The notes: generated by a model not told the origin, from the letters alone. A DNA stretch of 64,000 nucleotides from Hyaloscypha bicolor E (GCF_002865645.1 NW_020194667.1:806001-870000); one strand, 5' to 3'. Numbered from the stretch's first letter, positions 21,419 to 32,195 are shown. Numbers and translations are program-made.

Positions 21419-22822
21419 ATGGCATCCACGGAAGCCCTCAACGACCCAGCGCCAACAGCGCTGCCCATGTTCGATCACCCCACCCTGCCGTCGCCGCAAC
21501 ATGCACAATCTGTCCCAGACTCCCACCGCCGACATTCCCTCCCTCTACACTTCCTCCCTCCCGGTCTCTGGAGTTCCAATACCTCAAGCGCAAGTCTGGT
21601 GGAATCTGAAGAGGCAGCTCGCGGTGAACACATCCTAGACGAGGCGACAGTAGCTCATCGAATCTCCGCCTTGCGACAACTCAATGGTGCGACACGCTCG
21701 CGACATCGATATGCGAAATCTACCGGAGCTCGAAGCAGCACATTCAGCCAGCCGGTGATTGTGAGGACGTATTCTGGGCCGGCTCGGCCGCGTTCTCGGC
21801 AACGGGACGTTATCACTGTGAAGAAAGAAAAGGGGCTCTCGGCAATGACCAATGGAAAGATGGAGCTGAAGTTGCCACCCGTCGAAGCTTTCAGTTTCAA
21901 GGGAATCATGGATGAGATAAGACACGGAGTTGCAGAAGATTTGGAAAGGATTGCGGAAATTTGTGCCAGGAGCAAGTACAGTCTCAGCAACCAGTACGAA
22001 GTACACATGCCGCCTCATGGACGTGGAGAACCGATTCTGCAGAGAGTAGGACTCGGAGTAAGCTCGCATACCCACGGAGGTGGTCCAACGTTGCAAGCAA
22101 TTGGCTCAGACGATGAACAAGCAAGGCATGTAGGACGAGGATCAAGAGGCGGGAGACGGACGAAGTCGGTTGCATATGGAACATTGGAGACTATCATGTC
22201 ATCTTCCAGATCGTCTGATGAAGACAAATCCAAGAAAAAGTCAGCTGCCGTTCTGGCCGAGGAGGTGCGTGGAAGAGCGGCGAGGAAGGAACTTCAGGCC
22301 TCAATGTCAGAAAACAATGTGACCAGTGGTGCCGTCGAAGATGGAAACGCCGAGCAGATGCCCCCAAAGCATGTTCGATCCAGATCCGCAACACTCGTAT
22401 CGATGATTATCGATAATGCCCAAGGCTTCAAGAACGATGGATCCTCGAACTCGATTCCATCAACTTCTTTGATCAGTGAGCCAGCACGACCTCAAACATC
22501 CACAGCAATAGACTTGGAAACTATACCAACCTTTGATGAAACAGAACGAGAAAGATCTCCAACACTGTACTCTTTCATGTCACCAAGATTGGGAATGCTT
22601 CGTCATGAATCTATGTCCTCTACGCTCAGACCAGAGCCAGAACCGAGACAATCGATCTTTGGAAGTCTCGGTTCCTGGTTGCCATGGGCAAGGTCGGCCC
22701 AAGGTGAGAGCAGCTTCCAAGGCAGAACAAGGAGTGCTTCTCATGCGGAAGGAAGCTTGAGAGAACTTTTGAAATCGACAGACTTCGACCGAAAGGGAAA
22801 GGGGGTTGATCGCAGTGGCTGA
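21419..22822 (+). CDS. Disordered Ser/Arg-rich fungal protein, function unknown
   Basis: Single-exon frame of 467 aa from the first ATG at 21419 (the frame opens earlier but has no ATG). It is rich in Ser, Arg, Pro and Glu, with several Arg-x-x-Ser/Arg-Ser sites that look like kinase targets (RRHSLP, HVRSRSATL, GRTRSASHAEGS). One short ordered-looking segment is present, SFKGIMDEIRHGVAEDLERIAEICARSKYSLSNQYEVHMPPHGRG, around residues 155-200, probably the functional core. No enzyme motif is seen. A regulatory or scaffold role is only a guess. It is head-to-head with the 506-aa hypothetical. Confidence 0.75.
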   Translation: MASTEALNDPAPTALPMFDHPTLPSPQHAQSVPDSHRRHSLPLHFLPPGLWSSNTSSASLVESEEAARGEHILDEATVAHRISALRQLNGATRSRHRYAKSTGARSSTFSQPVIVRTYSGPARPRSRQRDVITVKKEKGLSAMTNGKMELKLPPVEAFSFKGIMDEIRHGVAEDLERIAEICARSKYSLSNQYEVHMPPHGRGEPILQRVGLGVSSHTHGGGPTLQAIGSDDEQARHVGRGSRGGRRTKSVAYGTLETIMSSSRSSDEDKSKKKSAAVLAEEVRGRAARKELQASMSENNVTSGAVEDGNAEQMPPKHVRSRSATLVSMIIDNAQGFKNDGSSNSIPSTSLISEPARPQTSTAIDLETIPTFDETERERSPTLYSFMSPRLGMLRHESMSSTLRPEPEPRQSIFGSLGSWLPWARSAQGESSFQGRTRSASHAEGSLRELLKSTDFDRKGKGVDRSG

Positions 22823-23376
22823 ATCTCCTTGGAGTCCGAGACATGAACGGATTTCGTGGGTCGGAACACCACTGATGTTCCTTTGGCAAGAAGTTCAATG
22901 AACTATCCACTCCCGCTGTGGACAAAAATAGCGTCACCGATTCTCTTTCTCCTCAGTCGAAGTTGGACATTTATCTGGACTTTGGTGAAATAGGACTTGA
23001 GTGTTCTGGATTTTCCGAGATTTTCGAAATGTTGTTAAATGTACCAGAGCTGAGGGGCACATTCCGTGAGAGAATACCTGAAATGATCCCACTCGACTTG
23101 GGACAATTAGTTCTGCTTTTCCCGTTCACCGCGAGCCACTATACGAGGCTATGAGTCGCTTAACGAATTTTCGACCCTGACGAGTGACTTGCTTCGAGGA
23201 AGGCCCAACTCGGCTATAAAGGTCAGCCGCTCCAGCTATCAATCTCACACCTCCTACAGCGGGTACACCAATCCAAACGTACTGTTTGCACCGCTCCCCT
23301 TCCTCAAATCCATTGCTTGCCATTGTTCCCCCTTCTTCACATACATTGCTAATTGTCTCCGTTCTAGACAGTCAAC
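22823..23376. other. Promoter and 5' region of BTB gene 1
   Basis: About 550 bases between two plus-strand genes. The segment from about 23216 on carries a TATAAA at the end of 'cggctataaa' and a pyrimidine-rich leader ahead of the BTB start at 23377, consistent with a promoter and 5' UTR. No gene is seen. Confidence 0.4.
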
Positions 23377-24190
23377 ATGTCTTCTCAAGAAGCCGACGCG
23401 GTCCACGGCCCTGCTCAAAGTTTGGCTTCTCTGACTGCCAACTTACTCAGGCCTGGTCGCTATTCGGATCTCAACATTAACTATCGAGGAAAGGTCTTCA
23501 AGGCTCATCGCAATGCCGTCGCATTTCAGTCAAAGCCTCTCGCTGCCGAAATTGATGACAATTTTAAGGTAAGCAGCGGCTCTTTGGCTGCCGTGGTTCC
23601 CTACTGCTTTCATAGTAGAATGATAGCTAACATATTTCCAGGAAGCAAAGATCAGAAGTGATGATCTAGAAGACCATGATCCGAACATCATTGAAAAGTT
23701 TATCGATTTCCTCTACACCGAGCAATACGACGATGGTGGATCGAAAGCTGCGAAGACATCTGCACCTGAGGCTTCTAACGCTCTGCATACCAACACCGCT
23801 CTGTATATCGTTGGCGACAAATTCGATGTTACCGCATTGAAGACTTTGGCGAAAGAAGAATATGAGAAAACTTTATCTGCTTCGTGGAACTGCATCTTGT
23901 TCACCTCGAACTTGAAGCTTGTCTATGCGGGTACTGCCAAGAACGACCGACTGCTCATGGGGGTTGCAACCAATGCAGCTGCGAACCATGTGGAGGAACT
24001 GGTGAAGAACTCTGAGTTCGCTGAGTTGTGCCAATGCGACGGGGATATTGGGTTTGCCGTCCTCAAATCCTGTCACTCACCGACTCTCCAGGCCCTGGTA
24101 AAAAAGTGTGAGTCTTGCCAGCAATACTACGGAAAGAAGTTGCACCATCAACCGTATTATACGTGCTCTTCTTGTGGCTACACTTACTAG
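23377..24190 (+). CDS. BTB/POZ domain protein 1
   Basis: BTB/POZ protein of 246 aa, a protein-protein interaction fold often used as a Cullin-3 adaptor; this short fungal type has unknown partners. Two exons, 23377-23568 and 23642-24190 (73-nt intron). The BTB core reads GRYSDLNINYRGKVFKAHRNAVAFQSKPLAAEIDDNFK, then LEDHDPNIIEKFIDFLYTEQY. The C-terminal half is helical (ALYIVGDKFDVTALKTLAKEEY), and the last 30 residues have CESCQQYYGKK and YTCSSCGYTY, a likely zinc knuckle. The intron lies at the same place as in BTB gene 2, right after the D-x-N-F-K/R motif, so the two share ancestry. Confidence 0.85.
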
Positions 24191-24425
24191 TAGCTAGACG
24201 GCAGATTAGTTACGGGAATTGTTTCAGGGACACTGACGAATGTAGCCTTGTAGTTCACAATATGAAAACCTTTCCCTAAATCCTTTCTCGCCTGCTGAAT
24301 GTCCGTTTCGCAGCTCGTTTATGATTTCAGCACGGGAGTAAGTTCTTCTTGAGATGCCTTTTTGCCATTTGGCCCTTCAATTCTAAGCTTTTTTTTTACA
24401 CCAATCCTGGAAGAGACGGCGTTTC

Positions 24426-25452
24426 ATGACGCTGGAGATGGAAAGTCCCTCAACAACAGGTATGAAGTTTGCAAATTCTGAGCGGCCAGTCTTGGGCTGC
24501 GGACTTGAAATTCACAGCAATCCACTAGCAAGAACATTAGGAGGATGCTCAACCCACAATGCTGGAGTTGCATTGCGTCCCATCAATAGCGACTGGAATG
24601 ACATTGCCGCTTTCACAGTCCATCATGGAGGCAAGTGAACAATCGGCAAAGTCAAGACAAAGAAGTTAATGAGAACGGTGCTTCAAACATGCTCAAATAT
24701 TTCGTCCAATGGGAAAACAGCTACACAGTACCCACTGGAACACCCGGTCAGGTTTTCGATGACTTTCTAGATATCAGTGGAACGATGATTCGTTCCTGAA
24801 AATCAGCCAGAGGCAGTTGCACTCTTGCAAGCTACAGCGGCGGGTTTTGGACATGACCCTCCGAATATGGAATCTTCTGCATCGAGATATCAACAAGGCT
24901 AGCCCTGATCGTGATCAGCAGGTCGGAATATTTGAAAACCCAACCCACATGACTATCGCAAGTCATCGAGTCGACGCAAGGAATCCAGTGGTTGCCGTTT
25001 TCAAATCAACGAATCCAGATGGCTCTAAGAAATACCCTCTTGAACTTAGCACTCAATTTTTCGTCACCAAGATTCTGTTCAACGCTACTAGAGTAAACAG
25101 CAAGACTCCTCGAACAACAGGTATCGGGTTTCTGGCAGGAAAGAGCATGTTCAGTCCAGACCCTCGATTCAACGGCAGTGTCAAGGAGACGAGCCCGTCT
25201 CCGAGGAAAGTGTCTTGAGATACAAAGGATTATATTTTGAAGCAGGCCTGGCGGCATCATGCGACTAGTATGTGTGCTACTGGAGCTGATAGTAATCAGT
25301 TTGCGGTGCTGGACTCCAATTTTCGTGTCCGCGGGAAGAAGGGGTTGAGGCTGGATAGGAGTGCGTTTCCTAAGCCACCTGGGGCGTTGCCGGTTTTGCC
25401 GACGTTCATGCTGAGCTCGAAAGCCGTGGATGCGATTTTTAGAGGGTTGTGA
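24426..25452 (+). pseudogene. Broken GMC oxidoreductase (choline/alcohol dehydrogenase type)
   Basis: Scattered pieces of one FAD-dependent GMC oxidoreductase occur in order but in different frames. The N-terminal GMC signature is seen as ARTLGGCSTHNAGVALRP near 24525-24580. A following piece reads YFVQWENSYTVPTG near 24700. A middle piece, DINKASPDRDQQVGIFENPTHMT near 24885-24955, is typical of the family and continues to about 25200. The C-terminal FAD/active-site region appears as HHATSMCATGAD and LDSNFRVRGKKGLR near 25257-25350, with PGALPVLPTFMLSSKAVD at the end. The dinucleotide-binding Gly motif at the start and the AGAFNSPQ-like central segment are missing. At least three frame changes and deletions are needed, so it cannot be an active enzyme. 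Confidence 0.78.
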
Positions 25453-26282
25453 TATTTAGTAGATGAAATAATGTGGTTCTGTTCGAGTGGGTTTTGGCTT
25501 CTTTTCCTGGTGTGGTTGGGCGCAGCAAACCAAGAACAAAAATAAGGAAGTGTTGATGATGTGACTGCTGCAATGCGATGCACCTGAGTAATGACAAATG
25601 ACAAATGACAAAGTTGCGCGTTGGCATCAACACGAGTGTGGAAATCTTCGGGGTTCAACCTCTCCCATTCAGGGGCATTTGTTTACATTAGCCTAGACAC
25701 GTGTTCACTCACGTGCGGACCCTTTGCCAAGTGAGGCAGTGTTATATATCAAAATAAGCGATTTACTTTCACATTAGAGGCCTCTAGTCGCGTTGATAGT
25801 TGGATCACTAGGAAGCCCGACAGCCTGGGATAGTAATCACTAACGAGAAGCGGGTGCAAACCCTGCTCCAACTGCGGTGCAAACGAGGTATGCTCTGCCA
25901 CAAGTAAACCAGCGAAAGCGAGTTTCTTGGTCCAAAAGGATTTCTTTTGCTGTTTACTCTTCTGTTCCCTGCTTTTTATACCTTTTGTCAACTCAGAGCT
26001 GTGAGTGCGAATTTATTTTTGCATGTTTTTGAGCAACGAGCCCGCTCGCTTAAAAGGGGGTGACCGCTCCCTGTAAAATTTTGTTCTCGACCACTTGAAT
26101 TCAAATCATATTTTGACTGTAGAACATAGTGCGCTATAAAATATATAATAAACATTTTTGGTTCGAATTAAGCCAAGTCTGTCAATATCATGAGTCAGCA
26201 ACAAAAACGCGCTCGGTAGACCAATCTGTGACCTGTTTCCAAACCTTGGTATCAAGATGCACCACACCCCGAAATTCAGACT
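25453..26282. other. Intergenic region, nothing recognised
   Basis: About 830 bases between the GMC remnant and BTB gene 2. A short direct duplication (atgacaaatgacaaatgacaa) occurs near 25590. No gene is supported. Confidence 0.35.
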
Positions 26283-27651
26283 TCAATCAACGAAACTATT
26301 ACACACCATACACTTGTATCTCTGCATCATAGGTCCACCAAAGGTACCCGATGCCCATATGCCGTAAACCGCATGACTGTTGTCGTTCCTGCACATCAGT
26401 ATTCCAGACCCTCCTGTTCCAAATGGATCCGCTGCCGCGGTCTGGCCCTGTTGCAAAGATGCCTTGAATACATCTGTCGCAAAGTCTCCTCTCTCCTTAC
26501 ACAGATCCATAAACTCCTCTCTATCCATCAACGCCTTGGCGTGCGCCGCAGCGGTCTTGATCGCCAGATCGCGGAGGCTGTCGGGCTCGGACATCTCTGG
26601 TAACCCGTCGTAGATCAGCTCCAGGGACTCGACGAACTCCTTCGTGTTCCAGGTTGTGGCGAGGATCGATTCGTACTTGGTTTTGGCGAGCACCTTGAGC
26701 GGTTGGACGTCGTATTTCTCTGCGACGACGTAGATTGCTGCGAGAGTGACGAGGTTTTGAGGGCTGACTGATGGAATGACAGGAGGAGGAGGGTTGTCAG
26801 GGAAAGAAGGCTCGGGCTGGACATTGAAAGGGTTTGTAAAGCCTGTTGGACCGAATGAATTGTGAGACGGAATTGGATAGGATCTTTGGGTCAATTGCAC
26901 AACAGGCTGGTAGCCAAACGGAAGTGAAGGCGCAGAGGTGTTAATAGGATTGTTGATAGGATTGCTGACGGGATAGACAAGATTGTTCATCTGATTCATA
27001 CTGATGTAAGGGCCTCCTGGGTATTGGCGTGGAAAAAGTCTGGTTTCCATCAGTGATGGAGGAGGGGCGGAGCTCTGGGGTGCTGGTTCGAGATCGATTG
27101 GGTTTTCGCTCGTGCCGATGTTGGCATCAATACTAACGTCGCTTTTGTAAAAATACTCAAGCATGAATCCGACGATCTGGGGATCGTCATCTTCCAGATC
27201 AATCTCCCCGGTGCTTGACTCCTTTTTTGAGAATCAGTAAAAATGACTCAAAGATATCTGGGACCCTCACTCTGAAATTCCCATCGATGGCAGCAGCTAG
27301 TGGTCTCGACTGGGTGCAGACCACCGCCCTGTGAGCCTTCCATCTCTGACCTTGGCATTTTATCACCAAGTCTGAGTATTTTCCACTCTCAAAAAGCCTG
27401 TGGAGCTTGAAGTCAATGCCATCCTCAATCTCAGGGAAGGGGGCTCACGATGAGACGACTTTGAGCAGGTGGTTGTCCTGCTGAGGCGGGCCAGGCGGCA
27501 AGGGCGGAGCAGGCTCCAAGGAAGTCGATGATACCGGAGCTCGATACGGACATTGATTATTCATGGCATAGGCCGACATTGATGTCGGAGTCACTTGCGA
27601 CTTCCTTTTTGATGATTGTATGTCGCGCCTCTTCCAAGGTCGGCGTCCCAT
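26283..27651 (-). CDS. BTB/POZ domain protein 2, N terminus unsettled
   Basis: BTB/POZ protein related to the one at 23377. The BTB exon (minus strand, ending at 27271) reads FESGKYSDLVIKCQGQRWKA and HRAVVCTQSRPLAAAIDGNFR. A 49-nt intron (27222-27270) follows, then ESSTGEIDLEDDDPQIVGFMLEYFY. A Pro/Asn-rich linker of about 100 residues separates this from the helical C-terminal half (VAEKYDVQPLKVLAKTKYES) and a CMVCNS end. The frame upstream of the BTB exon contains a TGA at 27445-27447 and no ATG after it. Either an upstream intron (possible donor in CCG|GTATCA, acceptor CCCTGAG|ATT) removes the stop, with translation starting at an ATG such as 27651, or the gene carries a nonsense mutation. 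The boundaries given include the upstream frame. Confidence 0.6.
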
Positions 27652-27918
27652 GGAGCCTGAGCCTGATGGAGGTGAAGTTTCATAAGGTGAGGCTCATCAT
27701 GGGTGCTGTTGGTTCGGGAGTGTCCGTCCGATTGGCTGGAGGTTCAGGTGTTGCAAGACTTATCTCAGGCTTTCAGCTCGCCGACTACATAGCGAACGCC
27801 TCGCCGAGCAGGGCTTCTAACCTCCCATAATCTAGACAAGTTCTCTGATACTCGTCTCTTTCTCTTTCTTCTCCGAGCCATTTTATATATATCTTCCGAA
27901 ACCCGCCCACAGCCGGTG

Positions 27919-28992
27919 ATGTCATCCTCAGATCTCAAAGGCTCGTTCTCCTTCGGCTCGGGTGACACACGGCTTCTCGTCTCATCTCCTGAAGGAGAGA
28001 TCACAGCCGCAGTCTCATCACATGCCATGTCACTTGCGAGCCCTGTATGGAAGAAGTTTATATCTCCGCCATGGCGGCCGTCTCAGATTAGCAAGACGAA
28101 CAAAACCTCGAGGTCAGAGGAAGACGGGGGCGCCAGACTTAGTTCTGGAACGCAGCTTGACGAACCGCTGGACTTCAGAGAAGACGATGCAGACGCCTTG
28201 CTTCTGATCCTTCGGATCGCGCATTTAGATTTTATTTCGGTGAAGAAACGCCTGAGTGTTGAGGAGCTGTACAATCTTGCGATCTTGTGTGACAAGTATG
28301 ACTGTGTGCATTTGATCAAGCCGTGGGTGGATGAGTGGTTCAGAGACGCGCCGCTTCAGATCGTAGGGGAATCCGCAAAACGTATTTTCATTGCCTGGTC
28401 TTTTGGGCGGACTGAAAGGTTTAGAATTGCCGCGTCTCTACTGCTCATGCAGAGTGGTATGGATGAAGCTGGCCAGCTTCTGGACTTGAAAGGACAGGCT
28501 ATACCAGAAGTAATGCCTCCGGGAATAATAGGTTAGTGTATATCTATCCTGCTGGCTTCAGTGGCTAAGGGATGTGCAGAGGAGATCATGTCCCTTCGTC
28601 GGACGGCGATAGAGAATCTTCTTGAGATCCCACGACGCCGAATCAAGAGCTACAAGGACAACAAAACCACCATGTGTCGCTACAGTAGACCTGGATGTGA
28701 CGCTATCATATATGGTTCTCTAATCCGTGGATTGGATCTCCGCAACCTCCATCCAGATATGAAGCCCGAAGACGTTCGTCTGAGCATCAGAACCCTAGCG
28801 GATGTAATCTCCAATCTCGAGATTTATCCATATTATTCAGCGAAAGGCGGTGTTCATGACGACTGCTCTCTCTCGGACTTCGCATCAGCTACCGCATCGG
28901 TGCTTTCAAATATCGGCAGTCCCGTTCTTGAATCCCACCTTCGACACATGAAGGAACAGTCAAGGAAACTCCTCGGAGAATTAGATCCTTGA
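27919..28992 (+). CDS. BTB/POZ domain nuclear-type protein 3
   Basis: Protein of about 340 aa with a divergent BTB domain, a common expanded family in filamentous fungi with unknown function. Two exons, 27919-28531 and 28580-28992, with a 48-nt intron containing a gctaag branch site. The BTB core is SFGSGDTRLLVSSPEGEI, SHAMSLASPVWKKFISPPW, DDADALLLILRIAHLDF and LYNLAILCDKYDCVHLIKPWVDEWF. The spliced joint gives PPGIIEEIMSLRRTAIENLL. The C-terminal half has Cys pairs (MCRYSRPGC) and an SLRRTAIENLLEIP segment typical of the family. ATG at 27919 follows a GTG and is taken as the start. Head-to-head with BTB gene 2. Confidence 0.78.
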
Positions 28993-30017
28993 AAAGTCGA
29001 GAACCATACCTAGCCCTGCATAGGCGCACGCATTTCCACAACTAAAGCTAGGAACCCAATTCGGGTGGAAAAGGAGAAAGCATCTCTTTCTCCCAAATCG
29101 CAGCGAAAGAATAATTTGGCGAAGCAACAGTTACGACTATGCCGAATCTGTGGTCCCCGGAACAAGGTTCATTGTCCAAAGTAACCCTCAAACCTGCGGC
29201 GCCGACGTGATTTCTCTCACAGAATTATGCAATGGACAAAGAAAAGAAATTTCCAGATGATAATGGCTCAGAAGCCAAGAGAAGGCTATTCGTTGGATAA
29301 AGGAACAGTTTCTCCTCATGGCCTACCATCAAGGTCACCTCTGGAAACTGTAACTCTAGCGGGATTGCTTTGGAGCAATACAAGAGGCATGGAAGAGGAG
29401 TTGAAGGATGATATTGCTAAAGTTGCGCTCGAGAATTTGGAGCGTTTGGAGAGATGCGAGGAGTTTAGGATGATTCCATTGGGCGACGGTGTGCATCGTT
29501 TGGCAGAAAGGGTGTTTGCGAAAGACTTGCCGGTAGCAGCAAGAGGGTCGAGAAGATGCAGGTTGATGGGATGAGAAGAGAGACTGGTGGTGGGAAAGAA
29601 AGAAACGTAAGGGTAAGTTTAATGTCCTTGGTGAGAGTCTTGAGTGCTGACTTCGAAGGGCTTATGGAGAAGGTCTTTCGCTGTAAAGATTGACGTCAAA
29701 GAAAGAAAAAAAGTTGGATTCACGCCCTCATGAAGTGATGAAAACGAATATGGAAGAGAGCCTTTGATGGGGCGAAAACATGCAATGGAAGTTTTAGGCC
29801 GGTTTGGGAAGGAGACGCTTCAGTGGTGATTTCCACATTATCGACACTCGTCAATTAGAATTTCCGGGTATTCTCAGAGCTTCAGGGCCAGATCCCAAGG
29901 CCATCCACAAATAAATCTCATAATGTAACATATGATGTACAAGGACATTCTCGTCCCAAGTCTCCCAAGCGCCAAATATGCACCCAACACCCACCACTAC
30001 CACCATCCCCTCATCGC
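28993..30017. other. Intergenic region with a possible BTB-protein fragment
   Basis: About 1 kb. A frame of 115 aa at 29227-29574 (plus strand) ends ELKDDIAKVALENLERLERC and EEFRMIPLGDGVHRLAERVF, which resembles C termini of short fungal BTB proteins but lacks any BTB core. It may be a remnant of another member of the local BTB cluster. The rest shows nothing recognisable. Confidence 0.35.
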
Positions 30018-30760
30018 CTAATGCTTCTTCCCCCTCACACTCTTCTTCTTCCCCCCTTTCAGCCCCTCCTCCTTCTGCGCACTCCCCCTCAACCCACTCC
30101 TCGACCTCTGATAAGCCAGCACCAAATTCTGCACACTACCCACATCATGCTTCGGCTTGCGCATATACGTCAACCGCGCCCTCCTCGCCCTCTTCGCGCT
30201 CCTCTGCACAACCTCAATGCCTTCCACATTCGGACTATAAATTTTATACCACATCTCGACGCCGACCCTCGTCAACTGATTCCTCAACAATATGCCCGTA
30301 TCCACGCCCCGTCGACGAATGTTGATGCAGACGCCGGCGAAGGGGTCCCCGCCTTTTAAGCGTACTAAGAGGATGTCGCCGACTTTCGCGGCTTCCGGGT
30401 TCGTTTTAGAGAAGAGGGATGTTCGAACGCCGGTTGGGTCGAGGAGCGCGATTTGGTCGGCGCAGAGGGCTTTGAGGGGTTCTTTGGTGTTGGCGGCGGG
30501 GAAGGGGGGTGCTGGGTAGACTTTTATCTTTTTAAGAGCTGTGGGAGAGTCAGTATTGCGTAGTTGAGCTGGATGCTCGTGGGTATAGGCGTACCCCGAG
30601 GTTTGGCAGGTTGACCGGGAGGTGGTAATTGGAATTTCGAGTAGGGCACGTTTTGGTGATATGTGGTCAAGGACCTCGTTACGACTTTCTGATGTCTTGT
30701 GTGCCGTAATATTGACTTCCAGCACGTCAATGGCCGTAGTGTATGTGTTGGGGTCGCCAT
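30018..30760 (-). CDS. IMG1: Mitochondrial large-subunit ribosomal protein bL19m (Img1)
   Basis: Mitoribosomal protein of 228 aa. Two exons, 30760-30595 and 30538-30018, with a 56-nt intron, join KPR to ALKKIKVYP. The N-terminal 40 residues are basic and hydroxylated (RPLTCWKSILRHTRHQKVVT), fitting a mitochondrial presequence. The L19 fold is clear: RTSLFSKTNPEAAKVGDILLVR, GDPFAGVCINIRRRGVDTGI, LLRNQLTRVGVEMWYKIYSP, VEGIEVVQRSAKRARRARLTYMR. The C terminus is Lys-rich. Divergent from a second gene for a predicted mitochondrial protein, with 207 bp between start codons. Confidence 0.93.
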
Positions 30761-30967
30761 AGTGGTTGTTCTGGATACAAGGTGCTGTTCGGATGAAGCT
30801 GTAGTCGTTGTTCTCGAGAAAAGTTGCCTCGCTCTGATTGGCCGCTGGTGAACATCAAATTATCTCGACAGCCTCGAACCTTGCGCTAGACCTCATAAAG
30901 TTTATCCAGCAACTCTAAAGTCGATCAATCGCAGTGCGAAGCTCTCCCTGAGCTTACAGAAGACACA
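30761..30967. promoter_or_regulatory. Shared divergent promoter of two mitochondrial genes
   Basis: Only 207 bp separate the start codons of bL19m and the mitochondrial hypothetical, so the promoters must overlap. The sequence TGATTGGCCGC at about 30834 contains an inverted CCAAT box (ATTGG), which could bind the Hap complex, a known activator of respiratory genes. This is inference from the motif alone. Confidence 0.45.
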
Positions 30968-32134
30968 ATGAGTGGGAGAGGTCTAGGGAAAGCCTTCCGC
31001 TGCTGCGATTGCACGGTCAGGAGCTCATCGAGAGGTGTCTCCATTCAGCGTCGGAACTTCACAAACTCTTCATCCTGGCAGAGGCATGGTGAGGATCGTT
31101 CCGCACACTACCAAACACGAAGTGCTAATCCAGCTACAGGTGCCGTCCCAGCCTTCACCGAAACCTCCTCTCCCGAATTGAACGCTCTCCTCTCCGAAAT
31201 CCGCCTAAAAATCTTCCTACCAAGTCATCTTAGCAGGCAGCACCAAGGCCTAATTTACAAAGAAAAATATGAAAACGAGCTTTCTACAGAGCCGGTAATT
31301 GCCACAATAGCAGAAGAGGACTTCCGACTGCAATATATCGATAAGAGAAAAGATGTACCAAATTCAAAGAAAACCTTATTCAGGGCAATGAAGCTCATGA
31401 AGGACAAGAAGGACTGGGCCAATCTTCCCAACCTGCTTGAAGGATTGAATGTAGCTGGTACGAACACGAATTCAGAGCATGTCAAGGGCGCAGTTGTGAC
31501 CCATTGTATGATGGCCGGGCGGCAGGAGGTGCTTCTCGAGTGTCTGAGGCGAGTTAAGGATACGGGGATGCAATTGAAAGAACCGAGATTTGTGGTTCGG
31601 GTCATGCTTGCGATGCAACGCAGAGCTTTCAGTACCGATTTCCATGAGCATGAAACGGCGAAAGCATTGAAATGGGCTGAGATGGTGGTGGCGTTGATGG
31701 AGAATCCCAAACATGCTGGCAGCAGAGTTCTTGCTGGAGAGAACGATCCACGACTGCAGCCAGAGGTTATCGGGATACTACTTGAGCTTGCTGCTGTGAG
31801 AGCTGTGAAGCACTTGGAAAGCCGAGATGTGGACGGGAAGGTGGCGGAATACGGCGCTAGATTGGTAGGAACGTCGTTGGAATTCAAGACACCAGCCGAA
31901 GAAACTGAGTATGAACTCAATCCGTGGTTATGGGCGCACGTTCAAGTACTTCACGGAATATATGAGGCGCTGAAAGTACTGGAGCCGTCTTCGGCCGTGG
32001 CTGAGGGACTACAGCAGAAGGGCGAAGTGCTGGATGTAATGGTGTCGACATATTACGAAAAGCTGGCAAGCATTGCGAGCAAAAATCAGAAGCAGCTCAT
32101 CGGCTTGCAGATGTACGAGAAGCTGTTGGGTTAA
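30968..32134 (+). CDS. Predicted mitochondrial helical-repeat-like protein, function unknown
   Basis: Protein of 388 aa, or 371 aa if the likely intron 31089-31139 (51 nt, GTGAGG ... CTACAG with gctaatc branch) is removed; the frame stays open either way. With splicing it reads SSWQRHG-AVPAFTETSSPELNALLSEIR. The first 40 residues are Arg/Ser/Cys-rich without acids (FRCCDCTVRSSSRGVSIQRR), a good mitochondrial targeting signal. The remainder is all-helical with repeating 30-40 residue units (LFRAMKLMKDKKDWANLPNLLEGL, HCMMAGRQEVLLECLRRVKD), like PPR/TPR solenoid proteins. No precise family is named. It is head-to-head with mitoribosomal bL19m and convergent with cysteine synthase (61 bp between stops). 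Confidence 0.8.
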   Translation: MSGRGLGKAFRCCDCTVRSSSRGVSIQRRNFTNSSSWQRHGEDRSAHYQTRSANPATGAVPAFTETSSPELNALLSEIRLKIFLPSHLSRQHQGLIYKEKYENELSTEPVIATIAEEDFRLQYIDKRKDVPNSKKTLFRAMKLMKDKKDWANLPNLLEGLNVAGTNTNSEHVKGAVVTHCMMAGRQEVLLECLRRVKDTGMQLKEPRFVVRVMLAMQRRAFSTDFHEHETAKALKWAEMVVALMENPKHAGSRVLAGENDPRLQPEVIGILLELAAVRAVKHLESRDVDGKVAEYGARLVGTSLEFKTPAEETEYELNPWLWAHVQVLHGIYEALKVLEPSSAVAEGLQQKGEVLDVMVSTYYEKLASIASKNQKQLIGLQMYEKLLG

Positions 32135-32195
32135 GGCGTTCACAGGATCATGTAGAGAGAATCAAGCGGATTTGTATAATATGTACAGTTTTCGA

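Noticed and set aside
21635..22096. 153-aa minus-strand frame
   Set aside because: Antisense to the Ser/Arg-rich gene at 21419-22822, which has a consistent frame with ATG and composition; the opposite frame has no signature.
27445..27447. TGA in BTB gene 2 as programmed readthrough
   Set aside because: The following base context (TGA GCC) is not a readthrough-type CTA context, and a conventional intron could remove the stop.
31255..31920. 221-aa minus-strand frame
   Set aside because: Antisense of the mitochondrial helical protein; a Ser/Thr/Ile-rich shadow without motifs.
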